35,163 nucleotides of DNA from Acidovorax sp. (GTDB lineage: Bacteria > Pseudomonadota > Gammaproteobacteria > Burkholderiales > Burkholderiaceae_C), in assembly GCA_004210805.1 (NCBI GenBank), contig SDXZ01000012.1, positions 1-35,163 of the forward strand, read 5' to 3'. Below the pieces are notes generated by a model. That model ran no database searches, was not told the origin of the DNA, and worked only from the letters and a program-made list of their open reading frames with translations. Shown here piece by piece: positions 22,915 through 30,776 of this stretch (position 1 is its first letter; the number at the start of each line of letters is the position of its first letter). A program made the position numbers and the translations under genes.

Positions 22915-25728
22915 ATGAAACCCCAACTTCCACCCACAAACCACCAGCCCGGCGCCGACAGCGTGGCAACTGACGCTCTGCGCGCTGGCGGGCCAGGTGC
23001 GGAGGAGGGCGATCGCGAGGCCACCACCCGGCGCCCCTGGGTGCCGCTGGTGCTGCCGGCCCTGGTCGTGCTGCTGATGCTGGGCCTCACGTTTCTGTAT
23101 TGGCACAGCGAGGAGCGTGGTGCACGGGCCAACCGGGAGAAGAACTTCCAGGTCGCGGCCGACCAGATTGCCTACAACCTCAAGGACCGCATGGCGACCT
23201 ATGAGGTTGTGCTGCGCGGCGCCAAGGGGTACTTTGAGGGCTCCGAGCGCATCGACCGCGAGGAATTCGAGGCCTACGTGGGGGCGCTGCGGCTGGCTGA
23301 GACCCGGCCGGGCCTGAAGGCCATCTTGCTCATCCAGCGGCTGCCGGCTGCCGCCTTGCAGTCACATGCAGCGGACATGCGGGCGCGCGGTTTTCCGGCC
23401 TACCGGATGCAACCCGACGGGGAGCGCGCTGTCTACGCGCCCATCACCCACATTGCGCCGCCGGTGGGCGACAACCTCAAATTGCTGGGTTTCGACACCC
23501 TGACCGTGCCCGCCGCGCAGGAGGCGCTGGACCGCGCGCGCGACACCGGCGAACTTGCCCTGTCAAGCCCGGTGGCGTTGCCGTCCGGGGGGGAGCCCGG
23601 CTTCTGGGTGTTTTTGCCTATCTACAGCGCCAGCGCCGGCACGCGCACGGTGCAAGGGCGGCGCGACGGCCTGGTGGCCTGGGTGGCGGCACAGTTTCGG
23701 CTGGCCGATGTGATGGGGGGCATGCGCAAGGAGATCGATGCCGACATCGGCCTGCAGATCATCGACAGCGCGGGTGCGACCGGTGCCGACACCCTCGTCT
23801 TTGGCGCGCCGATGCCCACCACCGTGTCACCGCTGCACAGCCGCCGCGCGCTCGAACTGGGCGGGCGCCGCTGGACGCTGCAGATGGCGCCGCTCCCAGC
23901 CTTTGCCCTGCGCCATCAGGACGACAGCCACCTGCCTGTAGCCGTTCTCGGCACCGCAATGAGCCTGCTGTTGGGCTGGTTCACCTGGCTGCTGGCCACC
24001 GGGCGTGAGCGGACCGCGGCCCTGGCGCGCAGCATGACGGCCGAGTTGCGTGCTGCCCGCGACGACCTGGAGAGCACGCTCAACGCCATTCCGGACCTGT
24101 TGTTCGAGATCGATCTGGACGGCCGCATCCACCACTACCGCTCCGCCCGCTCCGACCTGTTGGCCGTGCCGCCAGAGATGTTCCTCGGCCGGCGCCTGGT
24201 GGACGTGGTACCGCCCGAGGCCGCCACCGGTTGCCATGCTGCGCTGGCGGCAGCCCACCACACAGGCTACTCAGCCGGCCACCAGTACCGGCTGGAGCTG
24301 GGCGGAGACACCCACTGGTTTGAGCTGTCTATCGCCCGCAAGGAAAGCGCAGTGCAAGGGGGGGCGCCGCGCTTCATCGCGCTGTCGCGCGACATCACCG
24401 AACGCAAGCAAGCCGAGGCGCGCACCCACCAGCTGGCGTACTTTGACAGCCTCACTGGCCTGCCGAACCGGCGCATGCTGCTCGACCGGCTGGACCACGC
24501 GCTCTACAGCGCGCAAAAGGCGGGGCAGGTCGGCGCGCTGCTCTACATCGACCTGGACAACTTCAAGCAGATCAACGACGCGCGCGGCCACCCGCTGGGC
24601 GATGCGTTGCTGCTGCAAGTCAGCAAACGCCTGTCAGCCCTGCTGCGCGGGGGCGACACCGTAGCGCGGCTGGGCGGCGACGAGTTTGTCGTCCTGCTGC
24701 ACAACGTGGCCGCCGATGTGGAATCGGCCGGCCGCGCAGCGCTGCTGGTGGCCGAGGAAGTGCGCGCGGCGCTGGAGGTGCCCTACACCATCGAAACCCA
24801 TCTCTACAGCAGCACCGGCAGCATCGGCATCACGCTGTTCCCCAAGCGCGGCGAGGGTGTCGAAGACCTGCTGCGCGAAGCCGACACCGCCATGTACCGC
24901 GCCAAGGACCTGGGCCGCAACCGCATCCGTTTTTATGAAGCCGCCATGCAGGCCGACGTGCAGGAGCGGCTGGCGCTGGAGCAAGACCTGAAAAAGGCGC
25001 ATGCCGAGGGCCAGCTGGCCGCCTTTGTGCAAAACCAGGTGGACGCCACCGGCACCGTGGTGGGCGGCGAGCTGCTGATGCGCTGGGAGCACCCGGTGCG
25101 CGGCAACGTGCCACCCAGCCGCTTCATCCCCATCGCCGAAAGCTCGGGCCTCATCTTGCGCATGGGCGACTGGATGATCCTGCAGGCCTGCGAAGCCCTG
25201 GCGCGCCTGCAGGCTGCAGGCCGGGCCCTGTCGCTGTCGGTGAATGTCAGCGAGCGGCAGTTCCGCCAGGACGACTTCGTGGAGCGCATCCGCCACGTGC
25301 TCGCCCACACCGGGGCCGATCCGCGCAACCTGATCCTCGAAGTCACCGAAAGCCTGCTGATCGAGAACCTCGACGACACCATCGCCCGCATGACCGAAAT
25401 CGTGCAGCTGGGCGTGCGCTTTTCCATCGACGACTTCGGCACCGGCTACTCCAGCCTGGCGTACCTCAAACGCCTCCCGCTGTACGAACTCAAGATCGAC
25501 AAGAGTTTTGTGCAGGACACCCCCGACGATCCCAACGACACGGCCATCGTGCAGTCGATCCTGTCGGTGGCCCGCCACCTCAACCTGCGGGTGGTGGCCG
25601 AAGGCGTGGAGACCCGGGCGCAGGCGGATTTTTTGACCAGCAGCAACTGCGAATGCCTGCAGGGCTACCTGTTTGGGCGTCCGGAGCCCATCGCGGCTTG
25701 GGTGGATCGCATCGTGCGGCCGGGTTGA
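22915..25728 (+). CDS. CHASE-PAS-GGDEF-EAL membrane signalling protein
   Basis: The 937-residue protein has a cytoplasmic N-terminus, a membrane helix at about 42-63, a periplasmic CHASE domain (about 80-330, with VVLRGAKGYFEGS and PVALPSGGEPGFWVFLPIY), a second helix at about 341-361, a PAS domain (about 378-500), a GGDEF domain with intact GGDEF at 587-591 and an inhibitory RxxD site at 578-581, and an EAL domain. The EAL signature reads ELL (Glu719), a common working variant. NVSERQF, EVTESLL, IDDFGTGY, LKIDKSFV, VAEGVET and QGYLFGRP are all present. Both c-di-GMP synthesis and breakdown are possible. The periplasmic ligand is unknown. The ATG has no clear ribosome site. Confidence 0.93.
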   Translation: MKPQLPPTNHQPGADSVATDALRAGGPGAEEGDREATTRRPWVPLVLPALVVLLMLGLTFLYWHSEERGARANREKNFQVAADQIAYNLKDRMATYEVVLRGAKGYFEGSERIDREEFEAYVGALRLAETRPGLKAILLIQRLPAAALQSHAADMRARGFPAYRMQPDGERAVYAPITHIAPPVGDNLKLLGFDTLTVPAAQEALDRARDTGELALSSPVALPSGGEPGFWVFLPIYSASAGTRTVQGRRDGLVAWVAAQFRLADVMGGMRKEIDADIGLQIIDSAGATGADTLVFGAPMPTTVSPLHSRRALELGGRRWTLQMAPLPAFALRHQDDSHLPVAVLGTAMSLLLGWFTWLLATGRERTAALARSMTAELRAARDDLESTLNAIPDLLFEIDLDGRIHHYRSARSDLLAVPPEMFLGRRLVDVVPPEAATGCHAALAAAHHTGYSAGHQYRLELGGDTHWFELSIARKESAVQGGAPRFIALSRDITERKQAEARTHQLAYFDSLTGLPNRRMLLDRLDHALYSAQKAGQVGALLYIDLDNFKQINDARGHPLGDALLLQVSKRLSALLRGGDTVARLGGDEFVVLLHNVAADVESAGRAALLVAEEVRAALEVPYTIETHLYSSTGSIGITLFPKRGEGVEDLLREADTAMYRAKDLGRNRIRFYEAAMQADVQERLALEQDLKKAHAEGQLAAFVQNQVDATGTVVGGELLMRWEHPVRGNVPPSRFIPIAESSGLILRMGDWMILQACEALARLQAAGRALSLSVNVSERQFRQDDFVERIRHVLAHTGADPRNLILEVTESLLIENLDDTIARMTEIVQLGVRFSIDDFGTGYSSLAYLKRLPLYELKIDKSFVQDTPDDPNDTAIVQSILSVARHLNLRVVAEGVETRAQADFLTSSNCECLQGYLFGRPEPIAAWVDRIVRPG

Positions 25729-25834
25729 TCACCGCGTGTGTCAGTTGGCGAGGACCGCCCTGCGGCTATTGATCTTGAGATAGCGCGGAGAAAGCCACTG
25801 CATAAATTCGCAGGCACGAGGGCACAGGCGCAGG

Positions 25835-26875
25835 TCAGGCCACTACAGCCTGGGTCAATGGTTCAGGAGCAGGGTCCAGTGCCGTATTGCCATACGCCGC
25901 CTTGGCCAGCGCATGCACCTCACGCGCGGGGCGGTCCTTCAGCAGGTGGTTGCTCCACACCTGGCGCCAGATGCGTGCGCCGGGCAGGCTGTGGCGCAGG
26001 CCCAGCATGTGGCGGGCGATGTGGGGCCAGGGCGTGCCGTGCTGGGCAGCCTCGCGCTCCATGTATTCCACCATCGCCACTTCCACCTCTTCACGGGTCA
26101 GCGGGCAGGGCGCACCCCCGTAGTAGAGCTGGTCCCAGCGGGCCATCCACCAGGGGTTGTGGTACGCCTCGCGGCCGATCATCACGCCGTCCAGGTGCTC
26201 CAGCTGCTGCAGCACCACGTCGTCCGTCTGGATGCCGCCGTTGATGGCGATCGTGAACTCCGGAAACTCGGCCTTGAGCTGGTGCACCACCTCGTAGCGC
26301 AGGGGCGGGATGTCGCGGTTTTCTTTCGGGCTTAGGCCCTGCAGCCACGCATTGCGAGCATGCACGATGAACACGATGCAGCCGGCCTCGGCCACGGTGC
26401 CGATGAAGTCGCGCACAAAGCCGTAGTCCTCGGCCTTGTCGATGCCGATGCGGTGCTTGACCGTCACGGGCACATCCACGACGTCCTTCATGGCTTTGAC
26501 GCAGTCGGCCACCAGCTGCGGCGCCTTCATCAGGCTGGCACCAAAGGCGCCGCGCTGCACACGGTCGCTGGGGCAGCCGCAGTTCAGGTTGATTTCATCG
26601 TAGCCCCATTCTTCGCCCAGGCGCGCGGCGTGGGCAAGCTTGTCGGGCTCATTGCCGCCCAGCTGGAGGGCGACCGGGTGCTCTTCGGTGTTGAAGCGCA
26701 GATGGCGCTCGGTGCCGCCGTGGATGATGGCGCCCGCGTTCACCATCTCGGTGTACAGCAGGGTCTGGCGCGTCAGCAGCCGATGAAAGTACCGGCAGTG
26801 TCGGTCTGTCCAGTCCATCATCGGCGCGACGGACATGCGCCAGGGGCTCAAAGCGGGAGATTCCACAGCAGGCAA
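25835..26875 (-). CDS. dusA: tRNA-dihydrouridine(20/20a) synthase
   Basis: The protein of up to 346 residues is a flavin-dependent TIM-barrel reductase that forms dihydrouridine in the tRNA D-loop. SVAPMMDWTDRHCRYFHRLL, EEHPVALQLGG, YDEINLNCGCPSDRV (catalytic Cys101), KHRIGID, HARNAWLQGLSPKENR, AINGGIQ and MIGREAYHNPW all match DusA closely, including the C-terminal RHMLGL and PGARIWR. The start is uncertain: the longest reading uses TTG at 26875, a GTG lies three codons later, and an ATG at 26836 would begin at MSVAPMM. A few residues before SVAP are expected from E. coli DusA, which favours one of the first two. Confidence 0.93.
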   Translation of the reverse strand: MPAVESPALSPWRMSVAPMMDWTDRHCRYFHRLLTRQTLLYTEMVNAGAIIHGGTERHLRFNTEEHPVALQLGGNEPDKLAHAARLGEEWGYDEINLNCGCPSDRVQRGAFGASLMKAPQLVADCVKAMKDVVDVPVTVKHRIGIDKAEDYGFVRDFIGTVAEAGCIVFIVHARNAWLQGLSPKENRDIPPLRYEVVHQLKAEFPEFTIAINGGIQTDDVVLQQLEHLDGVMIGREAYHNPWWMARWDQLYYGGAPCPLTREEVEVAMVEYMEREAAQHGTPWPHIARHMLGLRHSLPGARIWRQVWSNHLLKDRPAREVHALAKAAYGNTALDPAPEPLTQAVVA

Positions 26876-27208
26876 AAGGGCAACGAAAAAGGGGAAGAAG
26901 CTGCAGGGTGCGCTGGCCCGAGACTCGGGCGGCGCTGCAGGGAGGAGGGCGCGATTATCCCATCGGCGGTGGGGCTGCGCCAGCCTATGGTTATGGATAA
27001 ATATGGGCCCTAGCGCTTGATATACAAGCGCTTATAGCTATAAATATAGTAGCAACACGCTCTTGACCCTGTGACGGGTGCTTGCCGGCTTGTCCTGCCG
27101 CAAGGCGGGGCCTCGCCGGCATCGGCGATACTCGCGACGCTTTTTGTTACCTATCGATACCGCAGTGCGGCCCGCTCGTCTGAAGGCCCCGCCTGCCGCT
27201 GTTTTCCC
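26876..27208. other. Intergenic region between dusA and the acyltransferase gene
   Basis: This stretch of 333 bases lies between divergent genes. It holds the 43-bp repeat at 27011-27053 and a moderately AT-rich stretch around it (26990-27060). No convincing gene, RNA or promoter pair was recognised elsewhere in it. Confidence 0.5.
27011..27053 (+). repeat. 43-bp dispersed repeat, copy 5 (intergenic)
   Basis: Starts TAGCGCTTGATATACAAGCG and continues with AGCTATA and ATAG near its end. Both dyads are recognisable. It is located between the divergent dusA and acyltransferase genes. Confidence 0.88.
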
Positions 27209-27796
27209 ATGCACCACACGATTTTTGACACGCCGGTTGTCAACACCCTGCTGCGCGCTTTGTCGCGCGCGACCTTGCGCCTGACGGGCTGGAAGGTGGA
27301 AGGTGTACTGCCGCCCCACGCTGCCAAAAGCGTGCTGATCGCCGCACCCCACACCAGCAACTGGGATCTGCCGTACACGCTGATGCTGGCTTTTTCGCTG
27401 CGTCTGCGGGTGTACTGGATGGGCAAGCAGAGCCTGTTCAAGGCGCCGTTTGGCGGGGTGATGCGCTGGCTGGGTGGGATTCCGGTGAACCGGGACCAGG
27501 CAAACAACTTGGTGGCCAGCTCTGCCCAGGCAATGCGGGACGCGGATGGCCCGATGCAACTCATCGTGCCGCCCGAGGGCACGCGCGGCAAGACGCGGCA
27601 TTGGAAGACGGGCTTTTATTACATCGCCCAGCAGGCGGGCGTGCCCATCGTGCTGGCCTTTGTGGACTATGGGCGCAAGGTGGGGGGCCTGGGGCCGGTG
27701 TTTGAGCCCACGGGAGATCTGGACGGCGACATGGTGCGCATCAAAGCGTTTTATGCGCCCATTCAGGGCAAGAACCCGACACAGTTCGACGCCTGA
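27209..27796 (+). CDS. PlsC-type 1-acylglycerol-3-phosphate acyltransferase family protein
   Basis: The 195-residue protein carries the acyltransferase HX4D motif as HTSNWD (His48, Asp53) and the substrate motif PEGTRG (122-127). GMxRWLGGIPVNR-type context is present as FGGVMRWLGGIPVNRD at about 81-96. The lack of a clear N-terminal membrane helix and the short length place it with the small PlsC-like proteins of uncertain substrate rather than the main PlsC. It probably acylates a lysophospholipid or related lipid at the inner membrane. The ATG at MHHTIFDTPV has a weak ribosome site; upstream in-frame sequence does not look coding. A 43-bp repeat lies on each side of the gene. Confidence 0.87.
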   Translation: MHHTIFDTPVVNTLLRALSRATLRLTGWKVEGVLPPHAAKSVLIAAPHTSNWDLPYTLMLAFSLRLRVYWMGKQSLFKAPFGGVMRWLGGIPVNRDQANNLVASSAQAMRDADGPMQLIVPPEGTRGKTRHWKTGFYYIAQQAGVPIVLAFVDYGRKVGGLGPVFEPTGDLDGDMVRIKAFYAPIQGKNPTQFDA

Positions 27797-27820
27797 GCGG
27801 TTTGTAGTCAAATTACCCTC

Positions 27821-27863
27821 TAGCGCTTGATAGATAAGCGCTGGAAGCTCCAAAAAACATAGC
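27821..27863 (+). repeat. 43-bp dispersed repeat, copy 6 (intergenic)
   Basis: Reads TAGCGCTTGATAGATAAGCG then CTGGAAGCT and ends CATAGC. The first dyad AGCGCTT/AAGCGCT is perfect. It lies 24 bases after the acyltransferase stop and is the best reference copy in the window. Confidence 0.9.
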
Positions 27864-27897
27864 ATCTGAAGGCTTTTGCGAGCGTGCCGGTCGCTAC

Positions 27898-28018
27898 TGG
27901 CACAGCCCAGGCGAGGGCTGCCGCGCAAGGCCGCCCCGTTGCGCCGGCAGCGTCCCCCTTTCCGGCTCGCGCAGCAAGGCGAGAGAAGGGGGAAGCGGCG
28001 TAAGCCGCTCAGGGGGAT
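27898..28018 (+). repeat. GC-rich intergenic repeat family 2, copy B
   Basis: Homologous blocks to copy A at 14005 occur in the same order (CAGCCCA, GCAAG, CGCCCCG, AGCGTC, CCCCC, GGGGGAAG, CTCAGGGGG). It contains a perfect AGCGGC/GCCGCT hairpin and a CCCCCTT/AAGGGGG pair. It ends one base before the stop codon of the Lrp-type gene on the minus strand, the same relation that copy A has to pilU. Confidence 0.75.
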
Positions 28019-28019
28019 G

Positions 28020-28469
28020 TCACCCCACCTGTCGTCGGTCGATCTTGCGGCTGAGCACGATGCTGGTTTGCGTCTGGTGCACGCCGTCAAGTTGCCCCAC
28101 CTTGTCGAGCAGGGCGTCGAGCTGCTCATGGCTGTTGCAGCGCAAGAACACCAGGTAATCAAAAGGGCCGCTCACGGCAGATACCTCTTCGACCTCGGGC
28201 ATGGCCTCCAGCGCGCGCAGCACGGTGGGCGCTGTTTTGGGCAACACGCTGATCGAGCACCACGCGCGCACGGTCGTGGCATCGAGCCGGGCGCCCAGCC
28301 GGACCCCATACCCGACGACGACGCCCGAACGCTCCAGCCGCGCGATGCGTGCCACCACGGTGGTGCGAGCCAGCCCCAGCTGGCGCGCCAGCGTGGCCGT
28401 GCCCTCGCGAGCGTTGGCTTGCAGCAGGCTGAGCAGCCGGCGGTCGGTGTCGTCCAGGGCTGGGGTCAT
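28020..28469 (-). CDS. Lrp/AsnC-family transcriptional regulator
   Basis: The 149-residue protein has an N-terminal helix-turn-helix (DDTDRRLLSLLQANAREGTATLARQLGLA, then RTTVVARIARLERSGVVVGYG) and a C-terminal RAM ligand-binding domain (about 65-140, with AMPEVEEVSAVSGPFDYLVFL and VGQLDGVHQTQTSIVLS). Such proteins sense amino acids and regulate neighbouring metabolism. It is divergent from a saccharopine-dehydrogenase-like gene, so regulation of that gene, perhaps in response to lysine, is likely. GGAG eight bases before the ATG (minus strand) supports the start against a longer frame. Confidence 0.92.
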   Translation of the reverse strand: MTPALDDTDRRLLSLLQANAREGTATLARQLGLARTTVVARIARLERSGVVVGYGVRLGARLDATTVRAWCSISVLPKTAPTVLRALEAMPEVEEVSAVSGPFDYLVFLRCNSHEQLDALLDKVGQLDGVHQTQTSIVLSRKIDRRQVG

Positions 28470-28507
28470 CGTCGTGCTCCTTTGAAAATCACTACGACCA
28501 TGGTATT

Positions 28508-28542
28508 CGTCGAAATGACAAAACAGAAAGAGATTTTCGACG
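28508..28542. promoter_or_regulatory. Inverted repeat between Lrp-type and saccharopine-dehydrogenase-like genes
   Basis: Perfect 8-bp arms CGTCGAAA (28508-28515) and TTTCGACG (28535-28542) are separated by 19 bases. They lie in the 171-bp divergent region, which is AT-richer than its surroundings. The layout fits an operator bound by the Lrp-type protein across two helical turns. Confidence 0.45.
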
Positions 28543-28640
28543 CTTTGCACGCTACACATTGACAGTGCCATTGCCTAGCATCAGGGCATCTACAACACCA
28601 CTCACTGCTTTCCGCGGTGAGCACCACCGGGAGTGCCGCC

Positions 28641-29774
28641 ATGACCATCTTTTCCACCCCCTCCCACATCGCCCCCGGCCGCGCCATCACCATCCTGGGT
28701 GCAGGCCACATCGGCTTTGCCATGGCGCTGCTGCTGCTGCAAACGGGCGACTACGACGTCCTGGTGGTGGACCGCGATCCTGCGCGTCTGGCCGAAGTGG
28801 CGTCTCTGGGCGTGTCCACCCAATTGGCCACCGATGACGCAAGCCTGCGGGCGGGCATCGATGGCCGTTTTGCGGTTTTGAACGCACTGCCGTTCCACTG
28901 CGCCGTCCCCGTGGCCACCCTGTGCGCCGAGGCGGGCGTGCATTACTTTGACCTCACTGAAGACGTGCAGAGCACGCAGGCCATCCGCGCCCTGGCGACC
29001 AACGCCCGCAGCGTGCTCATGCCCCAATGCGGCCTGGCTCCGGGCTTCATCGGCATCGTGGGCAACGACTTGGCGCGGCGTTTTGACACCCTGCACACCC
29101 TGCGCATGCGTGTGGGGGCACTGCCGCGCTATCCGCAGGGTGCCCTGCGCTACAACCTTACCTGGAGCACCGAGGGGCTGATCAACGAATACTGCAACCC
29201 GTGCGAAGCCATCGTGGACGGCGTGCGCACCAGCGTGCCGGCGCTGGAGGGGCTGGAGACTTTTGCGCTGGATGGCGTGGAATATGAGGCGTTCAACACC
29301 TCGGGCGGCCTGGGCACGCTGACCGAAACCCTGGCGGGCAAGGCGCGGCAGGTGGACTACCAGTCCATCCGCTACCCCGGCCACTGCGCCATCCTGAAGC
29401 TGCTGCTGAACGACCTGCGCCTGCGCGACCGGCGCGATCTGTTCAAGGACATTCTGGAGACGGCGGTGCCCACCACCGACCAGGACGTGATCGTCATCTT
29501 TGTCACGGCGGCAGGCATGCGCGGCGGGCGGCTGGTGCAGGACTCTTACTCGGCCCACATCGTAGGCACCGAGGTGGCAGGGCATAGGTTGAGCGCGATT
29601 CAACTCACCACAGCGGCGGGTATCTGCACGGCGCTGGACCTGGTGGCGCAGGGGCGGCTGCCGCAGCACGGGTTTGTGGGGCAGGAGGCGGTGCAGCTTG
29701 CCGATTTTTTGGGGAATCGGTTCGGGGTAGCGTATGCAGGAGAGGGCGCACCGGCACTCGAAAAATGTGCTTGA
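28641..29774 (+). CDS. Saccharopine dehydrogenase family protein (possible lysine dehydrogenase)
   Basis: The 377-residue protein has an N-terminal Rossmann fold (AITILGAGHIGFAMALLLLQ, then VLVVDRDPARL) and the saccharopine-dehydrogenase C-terminal domain. Typical segments include GVHYFDLTEDV, MPQCGLAPGFIGIVGNDL and LTWSTEGLINEY. ETFALDGVEYEAFNTSGGLGTLTETL and RYPGHCAILKLLL follow. The family includes saccharopine dehydrogenases and lysine 6-dehydrogenase. The adjacent divergent Lrp-type regulator suggests amino-acid catabolism, and lysine is the best guess. GGGAG eight bases upstream fixes the ATG. The final TGA lies 46 bases before the nucleotidyltransferase start. Confidence 0.88.
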   Translation: MTIFSTPSHIAPGRAITILGAGHIGFAMALLLLQTGDYDVLVVDRDPARLAEVASLGVSTQLATDDASLRAGIDGRFAVLNALPFHCAVPVATLCAEAGVHYFDLTEDVQSTQAIRALATNARSVLMPQCGLAPGFIGIVGNDLARRFDTLHTLRMRVGALPRYPQGALRYNLTWSTEGLINEYCNPCEAIVDGVRTSVPALEGLETFALDGVEYEAFNTSGGLGTLTETLAGKARQVDYQSIRYPGHCAILKLLLNDLRLRDRRDLFKDILETAVPTTDQDVIVIFVTAAGMRGGRLVQDSYSAHIVGTEVAGHRLSAIQLTTAAGICTALDLVAQGRLPQHGFVGQEAVQLADFLGNRFGVAYAGEGAPALEKCA

Positions 29775-29783
29775 CCAACATTG

Positions 29784-29817
29784 GCCGTATAAAATGCAAA
29801 AACAAAATTTACACGGC
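29784..29817. promoter_or_regulatory. Operator-like palindrome in front of nucleotidyltransferase gene
   Basis: Arms GCCGTATAAA (29784-29793) and TTTACACGGC (29808-29817) match at 9 of 10 positions across a 14-base AT-rich spacer. The right arm ends two bases before the ATG and the left arm contains a TATAAA that could be the -10. A repressor bound here would block both transcription and translation start. Confidence 0.5.
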
Positions 29818-29819
29818 TA

Positions 29820-30758
29820 ATGGACTTTCTCCCTCTTCCCGACAGCGCTGCGCGGCAGTTCATCGACTCGATCACCATCTTCGAGGAGTACCAGCGCACG
29901 CGCAAACAAGCGTCTCAGTATGCGGGCGGCATGTACTGGAAGGTGCAGGGCGCCTACGAGTATCTCGTGAAGACCCAGCGCGACAACAGCCAGGAGCGCG
30001 TCGGCCCGCGCAATGAACAGACCGAGGCCATTTACAAGGAGTTCACCGGTCGTAAGGCTGTGTTGGAAGATCGCCTCAGGACCCTGCGCACTGCTCTGAC
30101 GGATGCGCAGCGGCTGAACAAGGCCCTGAAAGTGGGCCGAACACCGTCGATGGTGATCGACATTCTGCTGGCGCTCGAAACTGCGGGCCTGGCGGATCAC
30201 TTCACCGTGGTCGGCACCCATTCGCTGTACGCGTACGAAAGCGCGGCGGGCGTGCGCATCGTGCAAGGCGCGCTGGCAACGCAGGACGTGGATCTGCTGT
30301 GGGATGCGCGCAGCAAGATGCGGTTCATCACCGAGATGAAGCGCTCCGACGTGTCGATGCTGCAGGTGCTTCAGCGCGCGGATTCCACCTTTCAGCGCAA
30401 GGAAGGGCAGAACGAGACCGCGATCAACGCCAAAGGCTTCGAAGTGGATTTCTTGCGCAGAATGGCCGAAGGAGACGACCCGCATCCGTTTCGCTTTTCG
30501 GCTGACGAAGGCGACCTGTGGCCTGTGCAGGCGGTCCGCGCGTCGGTGTTGACCAATGCGCCGCGCTTTGAGCACGTGGTGGCATCGGCCACTGGTCACA
30601 TGGCGATGATGCGCACCATCGCTCCAGCGACGTTTGTGGAATTCAAGCGCTGGATGGCAGACAGAGCCCCCGCGCGTGAGCCACTCAAGCGCAACCGGGA
30701 TCGGCGCCAGGCCGACATCGTGCAAGGACTGCTCGACCAGGGGATGCTGGCGTCTTGA
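29820..30758 (+). CDS. GSU2403-family nucleotidyltransferase-fold protein
   Basis: The 312-residue protein has a helical N-terminal part (1-110) followed by a minimal nucleotidyltransferase core: VVGTHSLYAYE with Gly132 and Ser135, the acidic pair in TQDVDLLWD (Asp156, Asp158), and a third acid in GFEVDFLRRM (Asp210). A helical C-terminal region ends with Arg-rich KRNRDRRQADIVQ. This matches the NTP_transf_8/GSU2403-type family, whose substrates are unknown; related folds occur in AbiEii/MenT-type toxins. No Shine-Dalgarno precedes the ATG, and a palindrome ends two bases before it, suggesting a nearly leaderless, tightly controlled gene. It is convergent with the acyl-CoA ligase gene 18 bp away. 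Confidence 0.8.
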   Translation: MDFLPLPDSAARQFIDSITIFEEYQRTRKQASQYAGGMYWKVQGAYEYLVKTQRDNSQERVGPRNEQTEAIYKEFTGRKAVLEDRLRTLRTALTDAQRLNKALKVGRTPSMVIDILLALETAGLADHFTVVGTHSLYAYESAAGVRIVQGALATQDVDLLWDARSKMRFITEMKRSDVSMLQVLQRADSTFQRKEGQNETAINAKGFEVDFLRRMAEGDDPHPFRFSADEGDLWPVQAVRASVLTNAPRFEHVVASATGHMAMMRTIAPATFVEFKRWMADRAPAREPLKRNRDRRQADIVQGLLDQGMLAS

Positions 30759-30776
30759 CACCGAGCTTCGGGCTGC

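Noticed and set aside
25760..25790. GCTAT...ATAGC dyad resembling the second half of the 43-bp repeat
   Set aside because: Only 5-bp arms, with no similarity to the first half of the element.
29771..29793. TTGACC and TATAAA as a promoter for the nucleotidyltransferase gene
   Set aside because: The spacing is 11 bases, far short of 16-18, so this pair cannot be a normal sigma-70 promoter. TATAAA may still be a -10 with a poor -35.
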